The translations under genes were made by a program, and so were the position numbers. Positions 21,282-29,335 of a stretch of 64,000 bases of DNA are shown here, in pieces. The notes below the pieces were generated by a model. That model had not been told where the DNA came from, searched no databases, and worked only from the letters and a program-made list of their open reading frames with translations. Position 1 is the first letter of the stretch. Each line of letters opens with the position of its first letter. This DNA comes from Fulvia fulva (taxonomy: Eukaryota; Ascomycota; Dothideomycetes; Mycosphaerellales; Mycosphaerellaceae): assembly GCF_020509005.1 (NCBI RefSeq), contig NC_063017.1, positions 3,348,001 through 3,412,000 of the forward strand, in the 5' to 3' direction.

Positions 21282-23048
21282 ATGGCGACTCGATTAGCAC
21301 TTTCGAACGCTCTGCCGAAGCCAAAGTACACCGGCCAAGACGAGGAGTTGCCGACACACACGCAACAAAAAGGACCACGAGTTGTCAACGCCGCCGATAT
21401 CGAGGCACAGCAATTAGTCGTGAAACGGTCAGGACCACCAGCATACGGACAGCGATCAGGATGGCGACCGCGAAATGCGGAGGACTATGGCGATGGAGGC
21501 GCTTTCCCGGAAGTGCCCATGGCACAGTATCCGCTAGACATGGGCAGGAAAGGTCAGCCTTCCTCTTCGAATGCTCTAGCGATTCAGGTGGACAACGAAG
21601 GCAAAGTCAAGTATGATGCGATTGCGAGGAGAGGGCACAACGAGAAGCGCATCGTGCACGCCAGCTTCAAGGACCTCATCCCGCTGCGACAACGTGCAGA
21701 TGTGGGCGACATCAGCTTGGAGAGGCCGAGCGAGGAAGAGGTGCAGGCCAGTAAAGAGCGCACGCAGAAGGCGCTGCAGAGTTTGGTGGATGGTACGTTG
21801 GCAGCACAGAAGCCAAAGAACGTCAAAGGCACCTCGAGACCAGAGCCTACATTCGTGCGGTACACACCGGCGAATCAGATGGGCGACAATGGCAAGAAGC
21901 AGGACCGTATCATGAAGATTGTGCAAAGACAACAAGACCCTATGGAGCCACCGAAGCACAAGATCAAGAAGGTTCCCCGTGGTCCGCCATCTCCTCCACC
22001 GCCAGTCATGCACTCCCCGCCTCGCAAGTTGACTGCAGAGGATCAGGAAGCATGGAAGATTCCTCCGCCCGTATCGAACTGGAAGAACCCCAAGGGTTAT
22101 ACTGTACCTCTAGACAAGCGATTGGCAGCGGATGGACGAGGCTTGCAGGATGTCACAATCAACGACAAGTTTGCACAATTCGCGGAAGCACTACACACTG
22201 CGGATAGACATGCAAGAGAGGAGGTGCAACAAAGACAGAAGATGCAACAGCGTCTGGCGGAGAAAGAGAAGGAAGCCAAGGAGGACCACCTGCGACAGCT
22301 GGCGCAAAAGGCACGCGCGGACAGAGAGGCTGCCATGGCACCTCGGAGGGACTCCGATCGAGGAAGATCGCGAAGCAGATCTGTGGACAGTCGCTCTTCT
22401 TACGACTCGAGGTCATCCTACTCGTCTCGGTCTCGGTCACGTAGCCGAAGTGCTGATGGTGGCGAAAAGGACCGTCGCGAACGTGAGCAGAAACGTGCAG
22501 ACCAGCGCAACGAAGAGCGACGTGCACTTCGCCAGAAGAACATGGGTCACGAACGTCGGATGCAGATGATGGCACGAGAGCAGAATCGTGATGTCAGTGA
22601 GAAGGTCGCGCTGGGTCTCGCCAAGCCTACACAGAACAAGGAGGCTATGTACGACTCGCGGTTGTTCAACCAGTCGTCTGGTATGGCAGCTGGCTTCAAC
22701 GAGGATCAGCCTTACGACAAGCCGCTTTTCGCCGAACGTGATGCGCTGAACAGTATTTACAGACCTTCCGTGGGAGAAGATGAGGATGAGGATGGCGGTG
22801 AGACACTCGAGAAGATTCAAGGCGCGAAGAGGTTCGATACGCTAGGAAGGGCGCCGAAGGAAGGCTTCAAGGGCACGGAGACCGCTGAAGCAAGAAGTGG
22901 CCCAGTCATGTTCGAGAGGGAGAGGAAGGATGATCCGTTCGGCGTGGAAGCCATGATTGATGCTGCCAGCAAAGGCGCGAGCAAGCGAGCAGCAGAGGAC
23001 GATTCGGGTGGCGGTAAGGGCAAGAGAGCGCGAGTCGACGATGAATAG
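21282..23048 (+). CDS. prp45: SNW/SKIP-domain pre-mRNA splicing factor Prp45
   Basis: This is a SKIP/SNW1/Prp45 family protein, a spliceosome component of the Prp19-associated set that persists through both catalytic steps. The single-exon frame has 588 aa from ATG 21282; an upstream TTG extension is ignored. N-terminal conserved blocks include PPAYGQRSGWRPRNAEDYGD, YPLDMG and the region around HASFKDLIPLRQRADVGDIS. The SNW domain contains the signature IPPPVSNWKNPKGYTVPLDK and RLAADGRGLQDVTIND (about residues 260-300), followed by a charged helix with many Glu/Lys/Gln. A short RS-rich patch (RSRSRSVDSRSSYDSRSSYS, about 360-395) lies further on. The C-terminal region holds YDSRLFNQSSGMAAGFNEDQ and the conserved YDKPLF. 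Length and motif order match the family. Confidence 0.96.
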   Translation: MATRLALSNALPKPKYTGQDEELPTHTQQKGPRVVNAADIEAQQLVVKRSGPPAYGQRSGWRPRNAEDYGDGGAFPEVPMAQYPLDMGRKGQPSSSNALAIQVDNEGKVKYDAIARRGHNEKRIVHASFKDLIPLRQRADVGDISLERPSEEEVQASKERTQKALQSLVDGTLAAQKPKNVKGTSRPEPTFVRYTPANQMGDNGKKQDRIMKIVQRQQDPMEPPKHKIKKVPRGPPSPPPPVMHSPPRKLTAEDQEAWKIPPPVSNWKNPKGYTVPLDKRLAADGRGLQDVTINDKFAQFAEALHTADRHAREEVQQRQKMQQRLAEKEKEAKEDHLRQLAQKARADREAAMAPRRDSDRGRSRSRSVDSRSSYDSRSSYSSRSRSRSRSADGGEKDRREREQKRADQRNEERRALRQKNMGHERRMQMMAREQNRDVSEKVALGLAKPTQNKEAMYDSRLFNQSSGMAAGFNEDQPYDKPLFAERDALNSIYRPSVGEDEDEDGGETLEKIQGAKRFDTLGRAPKEGFKGTETAEARSGPVMFERERKDDPFGVEAMIDAASKGASKRAAEDDSGGGKGKRARVDDE

Positions 23049-23386
23049 GTACTCAGCAGGTATCGTGGTGAATAGTGTAAGTGGACAGAATTGAAGTGCG
23101 CGGTGTTGTGGTGAAGTTGGGAAGAATGGCGCTAGCAAACGCTTTCAATTTTTACCATAACACCCACCTCAGACACTGCATACATCCCGCATTGCCACCC
23201 GCATATTTCCAAGACTCATACACCAATGCAAGTCTCGCACGACTTACAAGAAAGGGAGCCGCAGTCAACTTGGAAAACACAACTTCCGATTCTCCTTGTC
23301 GCTCTTTTTCTCTTCGCCACACAATTCTTCTTACCACAGTTGCTAGAGAAAAGTGCGAGAGCTTGCGCCCATCGGAAAGTAGAGGA
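23049..23386. other. Intergenic, probable leader of next gene
   Basis: This stretch is open in the frame of the downstream gene, but without an ATG in good context before 23387. A spacer/5' UTR is the simplest reading. Confidence 0.45.
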
Positions 23387-24862
23387 ATGCCGCCAACAGC
23401 GCAAAGGACCATTTACCTTGAGCGAGCCGATGCCGAGTCCGGAGATTTCGAGGGCGGACAGGAGGTTGACGATGATGGTCGAGGAAGAGGTGGACAGGAT
23501 GTTGAAGAGACCGCCACTAGCGCTACATCAGCCGTCTCTGGACGCCCTAGAGGGGATAGTAAGATTCAAGCGAACGACGTTGCCAGCACCGATCAGAACG
23601 GAAAGACCGTGATCCCGCGACACCATGCCAGGAATTGGGGAATGGAGCGCAACTCGAAGATCGACAATATCGAGGCACTCACCAAAAGCGCCAGCGATGA
23701 AGGGAGCACGGCCACCAACTCGAATCTTGCGATACGACACTGGACTCTGGAGCGCGAAGCGAAGTACCAAGCGCAGAAGCTGAGGCGCGAGGAGCCACCA
23801 TCCATCAGCACGATTGGGACATACAGACTCATCGGACTCGCACCTGTGGAGACACTCGATGGGACAACAGTAGAGAGGGGCATAGTCTCGATGTTCTCGA
23901 GTACGGAGGTGCCCACCGCGGTTGGCTTCAGCACAGTCGCCACTACTGCACAGGCTTCTCACGCGCGATTCACGTATGCGCCCGCTACAACAGTCGAGAA
24001 CCACCAAACGACCATCAGAGGACCTCCAGCCCTTGCAGCTACTTCGTCTGTGAGCCAAGGGGAACGACGCATCGAGACTCACTTGCCGACTTCCTACGTT
24101 CTATCGGCGTACGGGCTTCTAGTCCTTCTCTTGGTGCTGTGGTCCGTGGCAGCTCTACTCTATGCTGTCAACTTCCCACCGAAGTTCTTGCTGCGGCAGA
24201 AAGCTACTCTTAAGCATGGCAAGAAGCAATACGCCAAGGTTCCAGAAGACACGAGCGAAACTGGGCACGTGAACCAAGAAATCGGCAGCGCTGCTTTCAC
24301 TACATCATCCGACACACCCAGCCTTGAGACGCCATGTCTGCGCACCAGACGGCAGAAGTCTCAACAGCACACCGACATCGAAGCCATTGGACTCGGCATT
24401 GAGCTGGCGGACCTGGCACCAAGACGGCAGAGGTCATTCATCAACATGACCAATAACTCACTACCAGGTCCACCAAGGAGCGCTTCTTCATCACGAACCG
24501 CGCCACTTCCACCGCGGAGCCACTGTAGGCACACGCCAATAATTGTGCCCAACCATATTCCGGACATCGAGAATGGCCTGACGGTCACCAAGCATGATTA
24601 CAATAGCACCTACCTTTCACCGTATCGCTCGAGTCCGTACGCTTCGTCAGACGACTCGCCGCCGGGATCAGGGAGCTCGAGTCGTTCTGCGTCGCCACAT
24701 CGAGTACTGAAGAGGGTCGGGGATGGGATTGAGTATCTGGCGGACAAGGCGGTGAAGATGATGCATGATCAGATGAAGGAGGATCCTGAGGAGGATCTGG
24801 TGCTTCCGGTGAGGGATTGTGAGAGGGAGAGGCGGGGAGACGGCTTGAAGAAGCGGTATTGA
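23387..24862 (+). CDS. Hypothetical single-pass membrane protein
   Basis: The protein has 491 aa from ATG 23387 (MPPTAQRTIYLERADAESGD). The frame stays open upstream to about 23081, but that part lacks a good start. Family not recognised. The N-terminal half is hydrophilic, with an acidic Gly-rich stretch (EGGQEVDDDGRGRGGQDVEE) and a Ser/Thr-rich part. One clear membrane helix (SAYGLLVLLLVLWSVAALLY, about residues 250-270) is followed by a basic flank (FLLRQKATLKHGKKQYAK), suggesting a cytoplasmic tail by the positive-inside rule. The tail is rich in Pro, Ser and Arg and ends in a charged helix (EYLADKAVKMMHDQMKEDPE, then EDL). No N-terminal signal peptide is evident. Its last 195 bp overlap the F-box frame on the other strand. 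Confidence 0.75.
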   Translation: MPPTAQRTIYLERADAESGDFEGGQEVDDDGRGRGGQDVEETATSATSAVSGRPRGDSKIQANDVASTDQNGKTVIPRHHARNWGMERNSKIDNIEALTKSASDEGSTATNSNLAIRHWTLEREAKYQAQKLRREEPPSISTIGTYRLIGLAPVETLDGTTVERGIVSMFSSTEVPTAVGFSTVATTAQASHARFTYAPATTVENHQTTIRGPPALAATSSVSQGERRIETHLPTSYVLSAYGLLVLLLVLWSVAALLYAVNFPPKFLLRQKATLKHGKKQYAKVPEDTSETGHVNQEIGSAAFTTSSDTPSLETPCLRTRRQKSQQHTDIEAIGLGIELADLAPRRQRSFINMTNNSLPGPPRSASSSRTAPLPPRSHCRHTPIIVPNHIPDIENGLTVTKHDYNSTYLSPYRSSPYASSDDSPPGSGSSSRSASPHRVLKRVGDGIEYLADKAVKMMHDQMKEDPEEDLVLPVRDCERERRGDGLKKRY

Positions 24863-25441
24863 TGTAATGAGATGCAGTCTCGGTAGCGAGATGTTGCATA
24901 GTTCATCGAGGACGAGCCTGTTGATGGGACACGTGGTGCGCATGATAACCTCCAGTGTGCGCTGCACCACGTCACTGTGTAGTTCATCAAACGGCCTTAG
25001 TGCCATGTCGATGGAAAGCCGTGAACTTCCCTCGAGGTCGGCCATGATTGAGGCTATGCTGTTGTGGTCGGGTATTTTGTGCTTCAGCCCCGAGACTAGA
25101 GCCCACCGCCAGCGAGTCTGCTCGTCACAGAAGCCGTATCCTTGTTGCACTGACTCGAGTTGTAGCGCCACCGATAAAGTATCTCTATACACGTGGCCTT
25201 CTAATGCATCCAAGGTGAGCTGAATGCTGCGTATCTTGGCCAGCAAATGTGGTGTTGAGGTGATGCGCTTCAGCCTCTGCAAGCGGCTGGGATCGAGGAT
25301 GCAGCAAGACAGCTCGGAGTAGTACACCTGGCAAAAGCGATCGAAGACGGCGCTCTCGATCGCCTTGTTGACAAGCCGCAGTGTGACAAGCGTCTCGTCG
25401 GTCACGAAGCTGCCGATGTGAGCCAGCATCTCTGGCGGCAT
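24668..25441 (-). CDS. F-box-like protein, 3' end uncertain
   Basis: The start at 25441 (MPPEMLAHIGSFVTDETLVT, then LRLVNKAIESAVFDRF) gives an F-box motif at the very N-terminus. F-box proteins recruit substrates to SCF ubiquitin ligases through Skp1. A plausible 5' UTR intron (about 25459-25522, GTGAGT donor, CTAAC branch, CTACAG acceptor) precedes the start. About 190 residues after the F-box look like ordinary protein (for example RIRSIQLTLDALEGHVYRD-like helices). The last about 60 residues are read antisense to the neighbouring membrane-protein gene and are low-complexity Leu/His/Pro. The true 3' end may therefore differ through an unseen intron or a truncation. The F-box assignment is moderately sure; substrate unknown. 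Confidence 0.6.
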   Translation of the reverse strand: MPPEMLAHIGSFVTDETLVTLRLVNKAIESAVFDRFCQVYYSELSCCILDPSRLQRLKRITSTPHLLAKIRSIQLTLDALEGHVYRDTLSVALQLESVQQGYGFCDEQTRWRWALVSGLKHKIPDHNSIASIMADLEGSSRLSIDMALRPFDELHSDVVQRTLEVIMRTTCPINRLVLDELCNISLPRLHLITSIPLLQAVSPPLPLTIPHRKHQILLRILLHLIMHHLHRLVRQILNPIPDPLQYSMWRRRTTRAP

Positions 25442-25751
25442 TTTTGAGAGTGATATTGTGCTTGTTGGCGGTCTCTGTAGGCAGGTTGTTAGCGAGGCTT
25501 GTCTTTGATGGTACATGTATGCTATACACTCACCTGCGTACTGGTCTGGTGATGTGCCGCGATCGGATGTGTGACCGTGGCGTGCTTTAACAAGAAAGAA
25601 AGTGTGCGATAAAACGCGCAGGTATCTATGTAGGCTGAGGTGAAGTGAGGCAGGTGCGATGTGACAAAATACCGCCGTTTGTCGGCTCGCTTATTTCCGA
25701 CATATGCTCCCTTTGCTTCATCTATACATGCTTCCTTGTGCAGTCTAACCT

Positions 25752-26231
25752 TCAACTCGCCTCTTCATCCACCCTGAACAACCTCAACATCTCCGTCCTA
25801 TGAAACATCCTCGCCGCCTCAATCGCATTTGGCTGTCCTGCAGCCAGATCTGCACCTCTTTCCGCCATCGCTTTCACAATTTCATCGTAACCTTTGAATA
25901 CCGCGCCAGCTATCGGACTCTGCCCTCGACCGTTCAGTACGTCCATGTCTGCACCTTTTTCGAGCAACATCTCCACCGCTTCGAGATGTCCGTGGTATGC
26001 GGCGAGCATTATCAAGGTGTCGCCTTTGTGGTTGGTGAGGTTCGGGGGTATTCCAGCAGTGAGATACTGCCGGAGCTCGGCGACCTTGCCTTCGCGGGCG
26101 AAGTCGAAGATCTTGCTGGCGAGGTCGAGGGCTTCCGGTGGGAGTTGAGGTTTGCCGGGTTGTGGTTGTGGTGAAGTGGTCGAGTCTGGATGAGACTGGG
26201 CATGCTCGGTGGGTTGTTGTGGGAGGCCCAT
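25752..26231 (-). CDS. Small ankyrin-repeat protein
   Basis: The protein has 159 aa from ATG 26231. After a Gln/Pro-rich N-terminus come about three ankyrin repeats: KIFDFAREGKVAELRQYLTA, then NHKGDTLIMLAAYHGHLEAV plus EMLLEKGADMDVLNGRGQSP, then IAGAVFKGYDEIVKAMAERG followed by ADLAAGQPNAIEAARMF. Ankyrin repeats mediate protein binding; no enzymatic domain is present and no signal peptide is seen. The small, stand-alone form is common in ascomycetes. Partner and process cannot be inferred. Confidence 0.85.
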   Translation of the reverse strand: MGLPQQPTEHAQSHPDSTTSPQPQPGKPQLPPEALDLASKIFDFAREGKVAELRQYLTAGIPPNLTNHKGDTLIMLAAYHGHLEAVEMLLEKGADMDVLNGRGQSPIAGAVFKGYDEIVKAMAERGADLAAGQPNAIEAARMFHRTEMLRLFRVDEEAS

Positions 26232-26672
26232 GTTGGCGAGGGCGAGCTTAACTGTTGCTTGGTAGTAAGTTATCTCTAGATGTCAGATCTACGCAGCTTC
26301 TGTGAAAGTATGAGATTCAACCACCGATGGATGAGTACATGGACATGGACTCCAGCGAGTCTGATGATGAAGTCATCGAAGGGTCTTGCGACCATCTCGA
26401 GATGTGGTCGCAGGAGCTCTGCAGCTTCAGCGGCTTAGTCCCAACGTGCACAATGCAATAGGCAGACCCTGATGTACTGTGTTGAGATTCGCAACTGCCT
26501 TGGTAGGCAGGCACGTCTGGCCAACGAGTTGGGGTATTCATCTGCTTGGATCATGTGATGCACTAGCTCAAGCTAAGCCAAAATAGACAAGCTCCGTGCG
26601 TAAGCATTCCTGACAGCCCACTGCTCCGGACTTCTTCAAAGCTGGCATCTTCGCAGCCGGCGTTTTTAATGC
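26232..26672. other. Intergenic between ankyrin gene and tRNA
   Basis: No gene recognised. Short antisense frames (up to 78 codons) have no domain. The stretch ends in an A/T-rich zone leading into the tRNA gene. Confidence 0.5.
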
Positions 26673-26690
26673 TATATAAATAATTAAAAA
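26673..26690 (+). promoter_or_regulatory. TATA-like A/T-rich box upstream of tRNA
   Basis: TATATAAATAATTAAAA lies 30-47 bp before the first tRNA base. Upstream TATA-like elements assist TFIIIB recruitment at many fungal Pol III genes. Position fits; function is inferred. Confidence 0.45.
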
Positions 26691-26719
26691 AGAGTGCGCC
26701 TTAAGCAGTGTACTGCTGT

Positions 26720-26851
26720 GGCCTGCTGGCCCAATGGCAAGGCGCTTGACTACGATCCAGTCGGTATCAAGAGATTGCAGGGTAAGCATACAGTCGTTAT
26801 CCATGAGGTTTCTCCGCTAATAACTTATCAGTTCGATCCCTGCGTAGGTCA
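26720..26851 (+). tRNA. tRNA-Arg(ACG) with anticodon-loop intron and a second insert in the T arm
   Basis: All arms fold. The acceptor stem is GGCCTGC (26720-26726) with GTAGGTC (26844-26850), including G-U pairs, and A is the discriminator base. The D arm is GCCCAATGGCAAGGC. The anticodon stem is CTTGA/TCAAG with loop CTACGA+A (anticodon ACG at 26752-26754). The variable loop is AGATT. The T stem is GCAGG/CCTGC with loop TTCGATC. Two insertions interrupt the gene: 10 nt at about 26756-26765 after position 37, the canonical tRNA intron site, and 50 nt at 26782-26831 between the T stem and T loop. Without both, 72 nt remain, a normal length. A TTTTT terminator follows. Whether the T-arm insert is removed is unknown; the gene may be functional or a pseudogene. 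Confidence 0.85.
26782..26831 (+). other. GT...AG spliceosomal-like insert inside the tRNA T arm
   Basis: The 50-nt segment starts GTAAGCATAC and ends GCTAATAACTTATCAG. It has a consensus fungal donor, a branch-site-like CTAATAAC about 8 nt before the end, and a pyrimidine-rich CAG acceptor. Its removal restores a perfect 5-bp T stem and 7-nt T loop. The B box is left as AGTTCGATCCC at the 3' junction, so Pol III recognition might survive. The size matches the 52-55-nt introns in neighbouring protein genes. Confidence 0.7.
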
Positions 26852-26857
26852 ATACTC

Positions 26858-26862
26858 TTTTT
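26858..26862 (+). terminator. Pol III T-run terminator
   Basis: TTTTT starts 7 nt after the last tRNA base, the expected RNA polymerase III stop. Confidence 0.8.
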
Positions 26863-26909
26863 GCTCTTCTGTCCCAGGGCGTGCCAAAAGACAACTCTTT
26901 TTATTACTA

Positions 26910-27196
26910 CAGTCCTGGGCATAGTTTTTACAACCCCTGTATTTACGCTAACCCCTTCCGGCTATCCATGTCCATCTCAGAAGGTGTTGCTACCTTCAAT
27001 CTCACTATCAAGAATGGGCCAAGCTCACACCTGAGGACATACAACGTATATGCAAGAGTATGCGAGAACGCTGCGAGGCAGTAATAGCCAACAATGGAGG
27101 ACACACCAGGTGATGAGCTACGCCAAGCAGTGGATACATCCTTCCTAATGAGGAAAGGTGGAAGAACAGGGGTTGTAAAAACTATGCCCTGGACTG
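26910..27196. mobile_element. MITE derived from the Tc1/mariner element at 13535-14775
   Basis: The 287-bp element is flanked by TA at 26908-26909 and 27197-27198, with terminal inverted repeats nearly identical to those of the full element (one mismatch, position 7 of the right end). Its left about 105 bp and right about 180 bp match the two ends of the full copy, including the last codons of the transposase. About 950 bp of the middle are gone; the junction lies at a shared TATC. It retains a base lost in the full copy, so it descends from a more intact parent. Confidence 0.92.
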
Positions 27197-27479
27197 TAAG
27201 CGCCCAGCCTGCTCTCGGGAAGGCACCGCGCTCGATGTGGCTTCAGCCCACGAGCTAGAGGCATAGATTATGAGCTTTCTACAGCTACCCTCTAGTTGTC
27301 ATGGCGACAGGTTTGGGTAGCACTCTAGGAATGACTCTCTAGTCTTTGACACTGAAACGAGCAATCGGCGGGGCTGTGGGAGCATCGACTCTTTTGTTAT
27401 GGCTACAATTCGTCCGTCGTTGAGGCAAATGGCGACGCATATCGTGGATGCGTTGTGAATTGAGTCTATGGCTTTTACT

Positions 27480-28650
27480 TCATGCACCACTCGTGGCATT
27501 GTAGCCGATGCTCGCAACGCTGGCACCTATCTCGACAGCTGGGTCGACCAGCACCGTCAACACTCTCCCCGTCACCTGCGACATCAGGTCTTCCACCTTA
27601 TCTCCCCAGGAGTTGTACACCCGACCAATGACTTGACCTTCCTCGACATCCTCCAGTACATCAATATCGAGCTCAACCCAGCCACTGTACAATACACGAG
27701 GATTCGAGAAGTTCGTTGCAACATATATGTTAGACAGGTCTGGCTGATACTCCTCGCCACTCGTAATTTGCAAATCATTCAGTAGACGGAAGGTAAAGTC
27801 CACAGCACGCTGGATCAGTGTTTGATTCCAGATGTTGGCTGGTCCAATCTCCAGCGTAATGGCAGGAATGCCATTCTGTACCCACGTTGTCTCGATGCTT
27901 CCTGGCTCACCGGGATCGATCTTAATCATGTCTGGCTGTGCTAGCTCTGCAATACGCTGCACGCCTTCAAAGCCGTAGTCTGCATATGCCCAGAGTGGTC
28001 CGTTCGAGCCTGTGGACAGAGGATCTAGTCTCAAGGTCAGCATCGATCGAGTAAGCCTGTCAAGCGAGGTACTTACGAAAGTCAACGGCCACATCAACGT
28101 TGGAAGAGTTGCCCCAAACGTTGTTCCAGATAGCATCAGTGTACGATTGCACAAGACTGCCCCCGCTGGAGATATTCCTGCCTGGAAAATTACGATTCAG
28201 ATCTGTAAAGAACCCGTTGGAGGAACTTGTGAAGAAGTTTCGCTGGTTCAGAAAGTTGCCTTGTGGATTCTGCGTGGGTAGTCCGATGATCGTTCCATTG
28301 AAGTCGCCAGATGTCACACTTTCGTTAAGCTGTGCAAAGACCTTCTGTACCACAGCGACAGGATTCAGTTCATCTCCATGGATGGACGCCGACAAGGAGA
28401 GCTTGCGGCCGATCTCAAGCGACTCCTCGTTGCCCCTCGCCACGAAAATCGGTAGGAAGTATGCCAGTCCGCCTTGTCCAGCTCCTGGTGACAGCCAGAA
28501 CCGTGATATCGTGTTTGAAGGTACATCGGTGATGTCGAGCGCCGAGATCACCGGATATCCAGAGAGCGTATCTCCTGTGTACACCGTCTCTGCCGAACTG
28601 AATGCCGTGCACGCTGCCAGCGCAATGGTGGATTGGACAAGGGGCTTCAT
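27480..28650 (-). CDS. Secreted AstE/AspA-type (M14-like) zinc hydrolase
   Basis: This belongs to the succinylglutamate desuccinylase/aspartoacylase family, zinc enzymes with an M14 carboxypeptidase fold that remove acyl or amino-acid groups. Exon 1 is 28077-28650 and exon 2 is 27480-28024; the 52-nt intron 28025-28076 has a GTAAGT donor, CTGAC branch and CTAG acceptor. This acceptor gives the conserved VAVDFHPLSTGSNGPLW; a CAG further in would delete the metal-binding His and is rejected. The product is about 372 aa. A signal peptide (MKPLVQSTIALAACTAFSSA) is clear. Zinc ligands are HGDE in SASIHGDELNPV plus the His of DFH, and DLNRNFPG is the usual substrate-site motif. There are several N-glycosylation sequons. 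The substrate is not determined. Divergent from a second M14 gene. Confidence 0.9.
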
Positions 28651-29335
28651 GCTGTTTTGGATGCCTATCTGGTTGGAAAGGAAGGGTTCAGCTCAGTCTT
28701 GAACGTTTCTAATACCGCCCTTGCGGCAGCGATCAGCATCGGCCAACCCATCTCCACATATGTTATGCATGGATGAGAATCTCGCGTGGTGAACACATGG
28801 CTGCCAAGTGATAGCACTGAGGAGCTTGCCTGAAGCTGGCAGCCGTCAAGCAAAGCCAAGATGAACGATCAATGAAGAGCCTCAAGCTGCCCAGCCTCGA
28901 GTTGCTCGCGGTGGTCTGCGCTGCTCGAAAGCTCGGGGGAGTCTGCCTGACAATGCGAAGAGGAAGATGGGTTGAGCACTTCTTGTATGCTTTGGCAGCC
29001 ACATTGGCAATCGAAAGATGTTTTTGAAAGTCTGGAGGGAGCTCCACTGAAGTTTGATTGATGGCATGGGTGCAGCACGATGCCGAGCCCAATCTCCGCT
29101 CTTGGCGACAGCGCCGTCGACATCATATCCACCTTCCGCCGCGGAAACAGCACTTGCTATCATTTGCTGCGCCGCACTTTACCTTTGTATGGCAAGTGTA
29201 GGCCAGCAGGTATGGGGCTCCAGCGTGACCGCCTTGCGATGGGATGGCAGGTGGCCGCATGCCGGCTGCTTAAGACAGCACCGCAAGCCACCATGAAAGA
29301 GCACAGCAGCTCGACGAGTCCTTCAGCCGCTCAAG
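28651..29335. promoter_or_regulatory. Shared divergent promoter region of two metallo-hydrolase genes
   Basis: These 685 bp lie between opposite start codons of two secreted M14-fold enzymes, so both promoters are here. The arrangement would allow co-regulation. No defined operator was identified. Confidence 0.45.

Noticed and set aside
26694..26924. 76-codon frame over the tRNA locus
   Set aside because: The sequence is explained by the tRNA fold and the MITE end; the frame is incidental.
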